A DNA stretch of 64,000 nucleotides from Sphingomonas sp. (GTDB lineage Bacteria; Pseudomonadota; Alphaproteobacteria; Sphingomonadales; Sphingomonadaceae). A program made the position numbers and the translations under genes. The DNA lies in contig JAICSX010000008.1 of assembly GCA_025936675.1 (NCBI GenBank), positions 7,162-71,161 on the forward strand, read 5' to 3'. Each line of letters starts with the position of its first letter. Positions within the stretch are counted from its first letter, which is position 1. Shown piece after piece: positions 1 to 9,611 of the stretch. The notes under the pieces were generated by a model, which saw nothing but the letters and a program-made list of their open reading frames with translations, did no database searches and was not told where the DNA came from.

Positions 1-1
1 T

Positions 2-2548
2 TCCAATTGGCCGGGCGAGAACGATGGGCTGATCAAGGCAGATTCGAGCAACTTCATCGGAGTCGGCGTTTACACGCACAATGCCGGGAATTTCGTCAAT
101 ACCGGCACCATCACCGCGACCGGCGCTTGGGGCGCTTATGGCATCGGCTCGACAGAGTTTGGCCTCAATCTCACCAACAGAGGCACGATCACCGCTCATT
201 CAACCGATCCAAACCATCCGGGCATCGCGGTGGATCTCTATTACGCCTCGTTCACCAACTACATCACAAACACTGGGGCCATCACGGGCGACGTGGCCAT
301 CCAGTCAGAGATGATGGTCAACGGCAATAATTTGTGGCTCGACAATAGCGGGCAGATCAACGGCGCCATCAGGCTCGGTCTCGGTGCAAACAGCCCACCG
401 CGCGAAGACGTGATCATCAACAATGGCACGATCAGCGGTGAGATCAGTCTTGGCGGCGGCCGCGACGTCTATGACGGCAGCCACGGGACGCAGCATGGCG
501 CCGTTCACGGCGAGGACGGCAACGATCTCCTGATCGGTACAAATGCCGCTGACACGCTCGACGGCGGCAACGGCGATGACGTTCTCATCGGCGGAGACGG
601 AGACATGCTGACCGGCGGAGCCGGAAACGATGTGTTTGTCATCACCTCTGCGACCCCGGGGCACACAGCGTCGATTACCGACTTTGCTAGCGGCGCGGAC
701 GTGCTCGACTTGCGCGCGCTTGCACCGACGTCGGTATCGATTAGCGGCTCGGTCGTGACGGCTGTCACTGCGGCCGGCACGGTGTCCTTCGAAACGCACG
801 GCGCGCCGAGCATGAGCGACATCCTCTGGTCCGGCTCAACAGTTGGGTCCGGGAGCTCAGGCGATGACGTGCTTGTCGCTGCGCCGACCGGATCGACGCT
901 GAGCGGCGGAGACGGGTTCGACCTCCTCGTCGGCGGTGCGGGCAATGATCGCCTCGACGGCGGTCCGGGTTTCGGATCGGACTGGATCGGCGAAACTGCG
1001 GACGTTATGTACGGCGGCAGCGGCAACGACACCTACGTTGTCGATTCCACCGCTGACCTGATCATCGAGAACGCGAACGCCGGCGTCGACACGATCGAGC
1101 AAGCGCAAGGAGTCTATGACCTACCAATAAGCCTACCGGAGAATGTCGAGAATTTCGTCGGCTGGAACGGCCTCGGTAACGAACTCAACAATGTCATGAC
1201 CGGCACGAACGGCGCCGACGCGCTCAACGGCGGTGCTGGAAACGACACGCTGCTCGGCCTTGATGGCACCGACATCCTGACGGGCGGCAGCGGCGAGGAT
1301 ACGCTCACTGGCGGTGCGGGATTCGACAAATTCATCGACACGGCAGCTGGCCACAACGGCGATACGATCACGGACTTCAGCCAGGGCGACAAGATCGTCT
1401 TCACCGACGCGAACTTTGACGATTTCACGTTCAGCATCTCCGGAAATACACTCACCTATAGCGGCGGATCGCTGAACCTCGGCGCGACGCCGGACGGGCT
1501 GATTGTTGCGCGACCTTACTTCGGCCCAGACGCGACGGGCGTTGACCTCGAATTCTTCCCGCACCAGATCCAAAACGACTTCAGCGGCGACCGCCGAAGC
1601 GATGTGCTCTTCGAAAATTCTTCCACCGGACAAGTCAGCGTGTGGATGGGCTCTGCGAACGGCGCTCTTACGGCGCCTGGTCCCTACGACCCCTATGGTG
1701 GCGCGGGCTACAGCAATGCCCCGAACTGGGGTTCACTTCCGCTTCCGAGCGGCTGGCAGGTCGCAGGTATTTCGGACTTCAATGGCGACGGCCGCGACGA
1801 CATCCTGCTCCGCTCGAGCGACGGCACCACAACCGACTGGGTGAGTTCGGCAAACCAAAGCCTCGTCGACAACAGTGCTGTCTTCAGCATCAATCCGGGA
1901 ACGGATTGGCACGTCGAAGGCACCGGCGACTTCAACGGTGACGGCTTCGCGGATGTTCTGTGGAGGAACGATGCTGGCACCGTCGTCACCTTCCTCGGCG
2001 CTTCGAATCGATCATTCGTCGGCAACGTCAACTTCAACCTGAACCCAGGGCTCGACTGGCACGTCGAGGGGACCGGCGATTTCAATGGCGACGGCAGGGA
2101 TGACATCCTGTGGAGGAGCGACAACGGCACCGTCGTGACGCTGCTCGGCAACCTCAATGGCTCCTTCACCGGCAACGTGAACTTCAACCTCAATCCGGGC
2201 CTCGACTGGCACGTCGAGGGCACTGGCGACTTCAACGGTGACGGCCGCGATGATATCCTCTGGCGGAACGACGTGGGAAACGTCGTGACGCTGCTCGGGA
2301 ACGCAAATGGTTCGTTCACCGGCAACGTCAATTTCCATCTCAATCCGGGTCTGGATTGGCACGTCGTCGCAATTGGCGATTACAATGGCGACGGTCGCGA
2401 CGACATCCTGTGGCAGAGCGATGCCGGTACGCTGACGGATCTCCTTGGCAATGCCGACGGATCGTTCACCGGCAACGTTGCTAACTTCACCGCCAATCTC
2501 TCCTCCGACTGGCACCTAGAGCCGAACCTGCACGACTCAATGTTCTGA
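2..2548 (+). CDS. RTX calcium-binding repeat protein with C-terminal FG-GAP/VCBS-like repeats (5' partial)
   Basis: The reading frame is open from the left edge, so the N-terminus lies outside the window. The visible first part has short 'N-x-GTI' repeats typical of beta-helical surface proteins. From about base 490 to 1340 there are clusters of RTX nonapeptides (GGxGxDxxx), which bind calcium in proteins exported by type I secretion. After about base 1560 come 50-residue repeats with the calcium-loop core DFNGDGRDDILWR. There is no hydrophobic anchor at the end, and the last residue is Phe. Inference: a large extracellular protein exported by the ABC/HlyD pair encoded at 6.3-9.4 kb. Its role (adhesin, enzyme or matrix protein) cannot be told from the visible part. 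The repeat region and C-terminus closely match those of the metalloprotease downstream. Confidence 0.85.
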   Translation, partial: SNWPGENDGLIKADSSNFIGVGVYTHNAGNFVNTGTITATGAWGAYGIGSTEFGLNLTNRGTITAHSTDPNHPGIAVDLYYASFTNYITNTGAITGDVAIQSEMMVNGNNLWLDNSGQINGAIRLGLGANSPPREDVIINNGTISGEISLGGGRDVYDGSHGTQHGAVHGEDGNDLLIGTNAADTLDGGNGDDVLIGGDGDMLTGGAGNDVFVITSATPGHTASITDFASGADVLDLRALAPTSVSISGSVVTAVTAAGTVSFETHGAPSMSDILWSGSTVGSGSSGDDVLVAAPTGSTLSGGDGFDLLVGGAGNDRLDGGPGFGSDWIGETADVMYGGSGNDTYVVDSTADLIIENANAGVDTIEQAQGVYDLPISLPENVENFVGWNGLGNELNNVMTGTNGADALNGGAGNDTLLGLDGTDILTGGSGEDTLTGGAGFDKFIDTAAGHNGDTITDFSQGDKIVFTDANFDDFTFSISGNTLTYSGGSLNLGATPDGLIVARPYFGPDATGVDLEFFPHQIQNDFSGDRRSDVLFENSSTGQVSVWMGSANGALTAPGPYDPYGGAGYSNAPNWGSLPLPSGWQVAGISDFNGDGRDDILLRSSDGTTTDWVSSANQSLVDNSAVFSINPGTDWHVEGTGDFNGDGFADVLWRNDAGTVVTFLGASNRSFVGNVNFNLNPGLDWHVEGTGDFNGDGRDDILWRSDNGTVVTLLGNLNGSFTGNVNFNLNPGLDWHVEGTGDFNGDGRDDILWRNDVGNVVTLLGNANGSFTGNVNFHLNPGLDWHVVAIGDYNGDGRDDILWQSDAGTLTDLLGNADGSFTGNVANFTANLSSDWHLEPNLHDSMF
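1742..2545 (+). repeat. Tandem 150-bp coding repeats (50-residue FG-GAP-like units)
   Basis: Units begin at 1742, 1892, 2042, 2192 and 2342 with an exact 150-bp period. Each of the later units opens with NPGxDWHV and contains DFNGDG. The middle units are nearly identical in protein and very similar in DNA. The first unit is divergent, and the last runs into a distinct C-terminal tail. The same repeat family occurs in the next large gene (5327-6274). Confidence 0.85.
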
Positions 2549-2608
2549 ACCCAAAGGAGGAAAGCTCCGTCAGCCGCAGTTCATCGCGCGAGCCCTAGTC
2601 GTTCCAAG

Positions 2609-2983
2609 ATGAGGGTGGGCATCGGAACGTTCGCTGCTGCTGCTGCTTTTCTCGCACTGCTCGCGTCCTCGGACGCAGAGGCGACTGACACATCGAACCA
2701 GTGCAGCGTGGTCGCAGGGGAAAAGCTGGCTGCCACATCAGGCGGCGCCGCCTTGCTTTGCTCCGAAGTCGAACGCGCGATTGCCTCCGCGGCGCCCGGA
2801 GCGTCGTCCAGGGTTCAGATCAAGGTGCTCTCGCCCTCGAGGCTCGTCGCAATCCTGGTCGTGAACGGTCGCACACTTCCGGAACAGCATTTCGCGATCA
2901 TGGATCGTGAACTTAATCGCGGCGCGATCGAGCGCTTCGCCCATTTGCTCGCCCTGGAGGTTGCCAAAGCCGCGAAGCCGTGA
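2609..2983 (+). CDS. Small secreted protein of unknown function between two RTX genes
   Basis: A 124-residue protein. The first 26 residues look like a Sec signal peptide: basic start, an Ala/Leu core, then a likely cleavage near SDAEA. The mature part has two cysteines (C32 and C51) that could form a disulfide, and no recognised domain. In-frame start codons are absent between this ATG and the end of the preceding gene. A purine-rich AAGGAGGA lies about 45 bases upstream, too far to serve this start. Position suggests a role with the flanking type I substrates. Serralysin loci often carry a small periplasmic protease inhibitor of similar size with one disulfide, but I see no sequence resemblance to that family, so this is only a positional idea. 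Confidence 0.6.
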   Translation: MRVGIGTFAAAAAFLALLASSDAEATDTSNQCSVVAGEKLAATSGGAALLCSEVERAIASAAPGASSRVQIKVLSPSRLVAILVVNGRTLPEQHFAIMDRELNRGAIERFAHLLALEVAKAAKP

Positions 2984-3052
2984 TTTCCATCTTTATCAGG
3001 GACTTGAGTCGCTCGCGAGTTCGATCGTGGCGGGCGAACGGAGGGATTTGCG

Positions 3053-6000
3053 TTGACCGATATTGCTGGCGATTTAACCACGCACGCAACTCTTTCGCTC
3101 GGAAGCAGCGCAACGGACACGCTTGAAGTCGTGGGGGACCACGACTGGTTCGCGATCACGCTCACTGCCGGACAAAAGGTGGTCATCGAGGTCGACGGCA
3201 TCACCCTCGAAGATCCCTATCTCAACGTTCGGGATTCTTCGGGCACCATTCTCTTCTCGAACGACGACATTCTCGACGGGGTCATCCGTAACTCGCGGAT
3301 CACCTTCACCCCTTCGACGAGTGGTACCTATTACATCGACGTCGGTGCGTGGAATGACAAATATGCTGGGACCTACAAGGTCTCCGCTCAGCTCTATACG
3401 CCGCCGCCTATCGCTACGAACGACCAAATCGCCAATCAGCTGACAACCGGCTTCTGGAATGGCGACACCCACCACTGGGCCGTCACACAGGGTGGGACGC
3501 TTACGGTCGACATCCACACCCTCACGCCGGCCGAACAGAGCCTTGCGCGCGCGGCTCTCCAGGAATGGACCGACATCATCGGCGTTCACTTCCAGGAAGT
3601 GACGACCGGAGCGCAGATCACCTTCGACGATACTGAGGATCCAAGCGGGCCAATCGCTGCAACCGACGGCGTCTGGGCGAACGGCATCATGAGCTCGGCC
3701 CATGTCCATATCTCGACGTCATGGGTGAACAATTACGGCACGGGCCTCGATACCTACAGCTTCCAGAGTTACGTGCATGAGGTTGGGCACGCGCTCGGCC
3801 TCGGACATGCCGGCGATTACAACAACGACGCGACCTATCCTGACGACGCGCTGTTCCTGAACGACTCCTGGTCGACATCGATCATGTCGTATTTCGACCA
3901 GCAGCAGAACACGTATTTCGCGGGTCTAGGCTTTACGAGGGGAGTGGCCGTCACGCCGATGGCTGCTGACATCCTGGCGATGCAGCAGCTCTATGGATTG
4001 TCCACCACAACGCGCACGGGCGACACGACCTACGGATACCATTCGAATGCCGGGGGAATTTACAATGCAGTGCAATACCCCGACGTCGCGTACACGATCT
4101 TCGACAGCGGCGGAAATGACACGCTCGATTTTTCGGGCTCCGGGGCAAGCCAGCTAATCAACCTCAACCCCGAGACGTTTTCCAACGTGAACGGCGATAC
4201 GGGCAATCTTACGATTGCGCGCGGCGTGGTGATCGAAAACGCGATCGGCGGCAGTGGGGACGACACACTCATCGGCAACTCCGCGAATAACCTGCTCGAT
4301 GGCGGAGGCGGCAACAATACGATTTCCTATGCGGCAGCGACTGCCGGTGTGGTGGTCAACACCTCGGTGACTGCGCCACAGAACACTGTCGGCGCCGGCA
4401 CCGACACTTTGCTCAACTACAATACCCTGATCGGCTCATCGTACGATGATACGCTGACCGGTGGCTATCACAACAATGGCCAGATCTCGATTCACGGCGG
4501 TGCGGGGAACGACACTCTCATCGCTGCTCCAACCGGGTCTACGCTGTTCGGCGATGACGGAAATGACACTTTCATCGACAGCCCCGGCAACGACGACTTC
4601 GTCGGCGGCAACGGGTTCGATACCGTCGATTACAGCCATGACACCGCGGGGGTCATCGCCCAGACCGGCTATTCGAGCGGCGGCGGCGCCAACGGAATAG
4701 ACATACTCGATTCCATCGAAGAGCTGATCGGGTCCAATTTCGACGACACGCTCTCTGGCGCCTCGGTCATGATCGGCGGCGCGGGCAACGATACTATTGG
4801 AAGGGTGTTCGGCGCCGCGCAGCTCATTGGGGGCACTGGCAACGACAGCTACAGCGTTTACGACACCGGCAATCAGGTTGTCGAGAATCCGGGTGAAGGA
4901 ACTGACACCGTTTATTCCTACATCACGAGCTACACGCTGCCGGCGAATGTTGAGAACCTGTCGTTAGAGCTGAACGCAAACTCGAGCGGAACTGGGAACG
5001 AACTGAATAACGTGATTACCGGCGGCCCCGGCGCCGACACGCTAAACGGCATGGCCGGTAATGATATTCTGACTGGCGGCGGCGGCGCCGACGTCCTGAC
5101 CGGCGGAGCGGGCAACGACACATTCCTCGACACCAGAGCCGGGCTGAACGGCGACACCATCACGGATTTCGGCGCAGGCGACCGCATTGTCATCACCGAT
5201 GCAACGCTTGGGGGGTTCTCCTTCAATGTCTCCGGGAGCACGCTCAACTATACGGGGGGCTCGTTGACCTTGAGTAACCTGCCTGGCGGTCAGATCACTG
5301 CGCTGGCGGCGCCCGAAGGCGGCGTCCAGCTGACCTTGACGCAAAATGTCGCTCCTCACGATTTCAACAATGATGGCCGCAGCGACATCATCCTTCAGAA
5401 CGATAGCGGGCAGACGGTCGACTGGCTGGGTTCTGCCAATGGCGCTCTCATCGACCACAGCGCGGTGTTCAGTACCAATCCGGGCACCAACTGGCATGTC
5501 GAGGGTCTGGGCGACTTCAATGGCGACGGCTATGGCGACGTCCTGTGGGGGAGCGATTCAGGCGCGGTCGTTACCTTCCTCGGCCAGTCGAACGGCTCGT
5601 TCGTTGGCAACGTCAACTTTAACCTCAATCCGGGGCTCGACTGGCACGTCGAAGGCACCGGTGACTTCAACGGTGACGGCCGCGACGACATATTATGGAG
5701 GAACGATGCCGGCACTGTCGTCACTTTGCTCGGCAACGGCAACGGCTCCTTCACCGGCAATGTGAACTTCAACCTCAACCCCGGCCTTGACTGGCATGTC
5801 GAAGGGACCGGCGACTTCAATGGCGATGGTCGCGATGACATCCTCTGGCGGAACGATGCCGGGGCCGTCGTGACTTTGCTTGGCAATTCCGACGGATCGT
5901 TCACCGGCGATGTGAACTTCCACCTCAATCCGGGGCTCGACTGGCATATCGAGGGGACGGGCGACTTCAACGGCGACGGGCGCGACGACATCTTGTGGCG

Positions 6001-6277
6001 CAATGACGCCGGCCAGGTCGTCGATCTTCTCGGCAATGCCGACGGCTCGTTCACCGGCAATGTGAACTTCAACCTCAATCCCGGGCTCGACTGGCACATC
6101 GTCCAGACGGGCGACTTCAACGGCGACGGTTACGACGACATCCTCTGGCGGAGCGACGCCGGAACGGTGACCGACCTCCTCGGCCAGCCCAACGGTGCGT
6201 TCATCGGCAACGTCGGCAACTTCACGGCCAGCCTCACATCCGACTGGCACGTCGAGCCGCAGCACGCGCTGTTTTGA
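3053..6277 (+). CDS. Serralysin-type (M10) metalloprotease with PPC, RTX and FG-GAP-like repeats
   Basis: 1074 residues from a TTG start preceded by GGAGGG at good spacing. Order of parts: a PPC-like beta domain (about 10-118); a metzincin catalytic domain (about 130-360) with the zinc motif HEVGHALGLGH at residues 242-252 followed by the Met-turn Ser-Ile-Met-Ser-Tyr (Met 278); several RTX GGxGxD clusters (about 395-720); then six 50-residue FG-GAP-like repeats. There is no N-terminal signal peptide, as expected for type I export with a C-terminal signal. All zinc ligands are present, so it is probably an active secreted protease. It is unusual that the RTX block is followed by about 300 residues of repeats rather than lying close to the C-terminus. 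Its last 25 residues resemble those of the protein ending at 2548. Confidence 0.93.
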   Translation: MTDIAGDLTTHATLSLGSSATDTLEVVGDHDWFAITLTAGQKVVIEVDGITLEDPYLNVRDSSGTILFSNDDILDGVIRNSRITFTPSTSGTYYIDVGAWNDKYAGTYKVSAQLYTPPPIATNDQIANQLTTGFWNGDTHHWAVTQGGTLTVDIHTLTPAEQSLARAALQEWTDIIGVHFQEVTTGAQITFDDTEDPSGPIAATDGVWANGIMSSAHVHISTSWVNNYGTGLDTYSFQSYVHEVGHALGLGHAGDYNNDATYPDDALFLNDSWSTSIMSYFDQQQNTYFAGLGFTRGVAVTPMAADILAMQQLYGLSTTTRTGDTTYGYHSNAGGIYNAVQYPDVAYTIFDSGGNDTLDFSGSGASQLINLNPETFSNVNGDTGNLTIARGVVIENAIGGSGDDTLIGNSANNLLDGGGGNNTISYAAATAGVVVNTSVTAPQNTVGAGTDTLLNYNTLIGSSYDDTLTGGYHNNGQISIHGGAGNDTLIAAPTGSTLFGDDGNDTFIDSPGNDDFVGGNGFDTVDYSHDTAGVIAQTGYSSGGGANGIDILDSIEELIGSNFDDTLSGASVMIGGAGNDTIGRVFGAAQLIGGTGNDSYSVYDTGNQVVENPGEGTDTVYSYITSYTLPANVENLSLELNANSSGTGNELNNVITGGPGADTLNGMAGNDILTGGGGADVLTGGAGNDTFLDTRAGLNGDTITDFGAGDRIVITDATLGGFSFNVSGSTLNYTGGSLTLSNLPGGQITALAAPEGGVQLTLTQNVAPHDFNNDGRSDIILQNDSGQTVDWLGSANGALIDHSAVFSTNPGTNWHVEGLGDFNGDGYGDVLWGSDSGAVVTFLGQSNGSFVGNVNFNLNPGLDWHVEGTGDFNGDGRDDILWRNDAGTVVTLLGNGNGSFTGNVNFNLNPGLDWHVEGTGDFNGDGRDDILWRNDAGAVVTLLGNSDGSFTGDVNFHLNPGLDWHIEGTGDFNGDGRDDILWRNDAGQVVDLLGNADGSFTGNVNFNLNPGLDWHIVQTGDFNGDGYDDILWRSDAGTVTDLLGQPNGAFIGNVGNFTASLTSDWHVEPQHALF
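5327..6274 (+). repeat. Tandem 150-bp coding repeats in the metalloprotease gene
   Basis: Units begin near 5327 and at 5477, 5627, 5777, 5927 and 6077, with a 150-bp period. The units from 5627 to 6076 are almost identical to each other and to those at 2042-2341 in the upstream gene. This suggests recent duplication or gene conversion between the two genes. Confidence 0.85.
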
Positions 6278-6284
6278 TATGGAG

Positions 6285-6302
6285 CAGGGCGCTGACGCCC
6301 TG
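6285..6302. terminator. Hairpin between convergent genes, possible terminator
   Basis: A perfect 7-bp stem (CAGGGCG / CGCCCTG) with a CTGA loop lies between the ends of the protease gene and the adaptor gene, which face each other. No T-run follows on either strand, so it is at best a weak bidirectional terminator. Confidence 0.35.
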
Positions 6303-6315
6303 TCTCAGTGTGAAA

Positions 6316-7659
6316 TCAGTCTTCGTGCCCCGAGCGCCAGAGAGCGCCGCTTAGCGGTTCGATGAGATACTGCAGCGCGGTTCGCCTGCGGACCGTCAGC
6401 ACAGCTTCAACGGGGAGGCCAGGGCGAAGCTCACCACGGCCGAGCACCGATTGGACCTTCTTCAGCTCTTTCTCGGGCACGACGATCTCGGCGCGAAAAT
6501 AGGAACGGCCGGTTTTCTCGTCGGTGAAACTGTCAGCTGAAACGGTCCGCACTGTACCGGAGAACAAGGGAAGAGACCGGTCGTGAACGCTCGTGAAGCG
6601 CACCTGAGCCGTTTGTCCCGGATAAGCATCATCGGCGTCGGTTGGATTGAGCTGCGCCTGGATCAACAGTTCGCGGCCATCCGGAACGACATCCATGAGC
6701 TTCTGGCCCGGCGCGACCACGCCGCCGATCGTAAAGACCGTCAGCCCGACGACCTGGCCCGTTACTGGCGCGCGGACGAGAGAATGCTCCAGCTGCTCCC
6801 TCGTCGCCACGAGCTTGGGGAGCACTTCTGAAAGCTTCGACTGCGTGTCTTTCAGGTCAGACTCGATCTTTTCGAGCTGGTCGCGCGAGACGGAGAGCGA
6901 CTGCATGTGTGTCTCGCCGATGCTTTCGGCGGCTCGCGCATATTCTGCCTCCATTTGGGCTTGCTGGCCTCGAAGTTGCGCCTGCTCCCGCTGGAGCTCG
7001 CGAACGCGGTTCATCGACGCGAATCCTTTTTCCGCAATCTTCTGCAGTCCGGCGAGCTCTTCCGCGATCAGGCGCTGCTGCTCGATCAGCGAAGCACGCT
7101 GCTGCGTATATCCCGACTGCTGCTGGACGAACTCTTGCGCTCGTTGGCCGAGCACGGATTGTTGGGCGGAAAGCGAACCCGACCTTGCCCGCATCTCAGA
7201 GCGCTGCAGCTCCATGACTTGCGCCGCAATGGCGCGATCATCGGCGCTCAATGATGCGAATTCAGCAGGCGCAGCGAAGTCCCTCTTGCCCTCACGCTCG
7301 GCGAGCAATCGGGCCCGCTGAGCCAGCAGGGTGAGATAGTCGCTCGTTAAGGCGCGTTCCGACGCCCGCACCTCCGGTGCCGCGAGTTCGATGAGGACTT
7401 GCCCGCGATCGACGTGCTGGCCTTCCCGAACGTGGATCGCAGTGACGATTCCGCCATCCTTGTGTTGAACTGTCTGAGTATTGCCCGCGACGGCGATGGT
7501 TCCCCGCGCGTTTACTCCGGCATCGAGGGGAATGAACGCGGTCCAGCCTAGAAAGACCACGAAGAACAGGACGGCAATCGCGACTCCCGCTCGGATCTCA
7601 CGCCGGGGATCTCCCGCTGTCGGGTCTACGGGGGCGCGAAGGACCATCACCTGATTCAT
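6316..7659 (-). CDS. Type I secretion membrane-fusion (HlyD/PrtE-type) adaptor
   Basis: 447 residues. A single membrane segment at about residues 27-46 is followed by a biotinyl-lipoyl-like half (TVQHKDGGIVTAIHVREGQ) and long coiled-coil helices rich in Glu, Gln and Arg. The second lipoyl half and a beta-barrel domain (APVTGQVVGLTVFTIGGVV onward) complete the family layout. Such proteins span the periplasm and link the ABC exporter to an outer-membrane channel. Its start overlaps the end of the exporter gene by 4 bases, so the two are cotranscribed. The nearby RTX proteins are the obvious substrates. Confidence 0.93.
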   Translation of the reverse strand: MNQVMVLRAPVDPTAGDPRREIRAGVAIAVLFFVVFLGWTAFIPLDAGVNARGTIAVAGNTQTVQHKDGGIVTAIHVREGQHVDRGQVLIELAAPEVRASERALTSDYLTLLAQRARLLAEREGKRDFAAPAEFASLSADDRAIAAQVMELQRSEMRARSGSLSAQQSVLGQRAQEFVQQQSGYTQQRASLIEQQRLIAEELAGLQKIAEKGFASMNRVRELQREQAQLRGQQAQMEAEYARAAESIGETHMQSLSVSRDQLEKIESDLKDTQSKLSEVLPKLVATREQLEHSLVRAPVTGQVVGLTVFTIGGVVAPGQKLMDVVPDGRELLIQAQLNPTDADDAYPGQTAQVRFTSVHDRSLPLFSGTVRTVSADSFTDEKTGRSYFRAEIVVPEKELKKVQSVLGRGELRPGLPVEAVLTVRRRTALQYLIEPLSGALWRSGHED

Positions 7660-9413
7660 GCGGCGTTATCCGCCTTCTTCTGCGGACCCATCAGTCGCCT
7701 AACGACTGCGGAAGTCGGACCCATGATTTTCGCGCGACCGTCTTCGAGTACCAGAAGTTCGTCGGCGACTTCGATCATCGAACGGCGGTGAGCGATCACA
7801 ATTACGGTGCCGCCCCGCGCTCGGGCGCGGGCAAGTGCCGCCACGAGTGCCGCTTCCCCCGAGGTGTCGAGGAAGGCGTTCGGCTCGTCCAGCACGAGCA
7901 CGGCTGGAACACCATAGAGAGCGCGCGCCAGCGCGATCCGCTGCGCCTGCCCCAGTGAAAGGCCGACGCCCATCGGACCCAGCCGGGTTTCGTAAGCCTG
8001 CGGTAGCTGGAGAATGAGTTCGTGAACGCCCGCCTCAGTCGCTGCAGCGACCACGGCCTCATCGAGAGCTTTGGCATCATCAGGAGAAACTGGCTGGACG
8101 AAACGCGAGATATTTTCCTTAATCGTGCCTTCGAAGAGGGACGGCTCCTGCGGCATGTAGCCGATATGCTTGCCAAGCTCCTGATTGTCCCAGTCCATCA
8201 GCCGCGCGCCATCGATACGGACCGTTCCAACGGTCGGATAAACCGCGCCGACCAGAATCCGGCCGAGCGTCGATTTGCCGGAACCGTTGGGCCCGATAAC
8301 GCCCAGAATCTTGCTGGGTGGAACCCGAAATCCCAGACCCATCAGGATCGCGCGACCGTCGCCGGCGCGCACTCCAACCCCCTCGACTTCGATCAACCCT
8401 TTGGGAGCGGGGAGGGCGGTGTACGTTCGTTCTACTGTGAGCCGATCCAACACGTCTGTCAGGCGATGCATCGCGGCGCGCGCTGTTGCGAGCGAGGCCC
8501 AGCTGGCGATGATACTCTCGATCGGTTGCAGCGCCCGGCTCAGCAGCACGGATGAGGCGATGATTGCGCCGGCTGAAATGTCACCCGCAATCGCTAGCAG
8601 CGCGCCGAGGCCAAGGGCGGCTGATTGAACGAACATCCGGAAGAATTTACTCCCAGCACTGATCCTGCTCCCTGACAGTTGCGCATCAACCAGACTTGCG
8701 AGCGCGATGGATCGCCGATCGAGCTGGCGATCAACCATCGCCCGGGTCATGCCGAGTCCGCGAACTGTTGCTCCCTGCGTGGCCACGGCTTGCTGGGCGT
8801 TCTGCGACGCGGCCATTGCGGTCGTGGCAACTTCCATTTGCGCCTGAGTTGCGCGCTGGTTCCACCAGGCAAGCACAAGCAGCACGATCGCGGAGAGCAC
8901 GGCCATGAGACCGATCCAGAAATGGAGCAGGAAAGCAGCCAGCAGGAACACAGGCGTCCATGGCGCATCGAAGACTGCGGCCAGAACAGGCGTCGCCACC
9001 GCGGAGCGAATGGCATCGAAGTCGCGCATGCCTTGCGCCGTGTTGGCGGTGTCCGCTGCCATCATCTGCTCGAGTATTCGCGGTGCAAGTTGCGCGTCCA
9101 ATCGCTCGCTCGCGCGCACAAGCAATTGTGCGCGGATCATGTTGAGCGCCGATAACGCCAGAAGTGCGAGTGCCAGCGCCAGGGTGACGAACAGCAGCGT
9201 TGTCTTCCCCGCAGTGGGAACGACCCGATCGTAGACCTGCAGCATGTAAAGGGTGGGCGCGAGATAGAGGATGTTGATGAGCAAGCTGAAGACTGCAGCT
9301 GCAACGAAATGCTGCCGGCACTGCTGGAGCGCCTCAGCGAGTGCTTGTGGGATCTCAATTCCCAGGAATCGTCGTTCTGCAGATTTCCTGTTCACCACGT
9401 ACGGGACCGCCAT
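7656..9413 (-). CDS. Type I secretion ABC exporter (PrtD-type permease/ATPase)
   Basis: A membrane domain with several hydrophobic helices (about the first 320 residues) is fused to an ABC ATPase domain. The ATPase has Walker A GPNGSGKST, a signature LSLGQ in place of the usual LSGGQ, Walker B VLVLDEPN and a switch His (IVIAHR). It lacks the N-terminal peptidase-like domain of HlyB-type exporters, which fits the protease/lipase-exporting PrtD branch. I chose the ATG at 9413, which gives the usual N-terminus. A GTG at 9452 would add 13 residues, and neither has a clear ribosome site. It forms a two-gene operon with the adaptor gene downstream and probably exports the two RTX proteins. Confidence 0.92.
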   Translation of the reverse strand: MAVPYVVNRKSAERRFLGIEIPQALAEALQQCRQHFVAAAVFSLLINILYLAPTLYMLQVYDRVVPTAGKTTLLFVTLALALALLALSALNMIRAQLLVRASERLDAQLAPRILEQMMAADTANTAQGMRDFDAIRSAVATPVLAAVFDAPWTPVFLLAAFLLHFWIGLMAVLSAIVLLVLAWWNQRATQAQMEVATTAMAASQNAQQAVATQGATVRGLGMTRAMVDRQLDRRSIALASLVDAQLSGSRISAGSKFFRMFVQSAALGLGALLAIAGDISAGAIIASSVLLSRALQPIESIIASWASLATARAAMHRLTDVLDRLTVERTYTALPAPKGLIEVEGVGVRAGDGRAILMGLGFRVPPSKILGVIGPNGSGKSTLGRILVGAVYPTVGTVRIDGARLMDWDNQELGKHIGYMPQEPSLFEGTIKENISRFVQPVSPDDAKALDEAVVAAATEAGVHELILQLPQAYETRLGPMGVGLSLGQAQRIALARALYGVPAVLVLDEPNAFLDTSGEAALVAALARARARGGTVIVIAHRRSMIEVADELLVLEDGRAKIMGPTSAVVRRLMGPQKKADNAA

Positions 9414-9611
9414 CTCTTCTGCGAACTGAGCACGGCAGCCTCTTTGCGGCACGATCCCGCAGCCCGCTCCCAGGCGTTCCTAGCCTAAACCATCGTCCAA
9501 TGGAAGATTCCGCGATTAACCAAGGCCTTACACCCGCCTAGACCCGTGGGTAGCGATCACTGCCGCCCGAGGATGTGGATGTCGGCGTCCGATCGCTGAC
9601 CTTCGGAAGGC

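Noticed and set aside
1708..2515. Antisense open frames across the repeat regions
   Set aside because: Open only because of high GC and repeat periodicity; no family features and no start sites.
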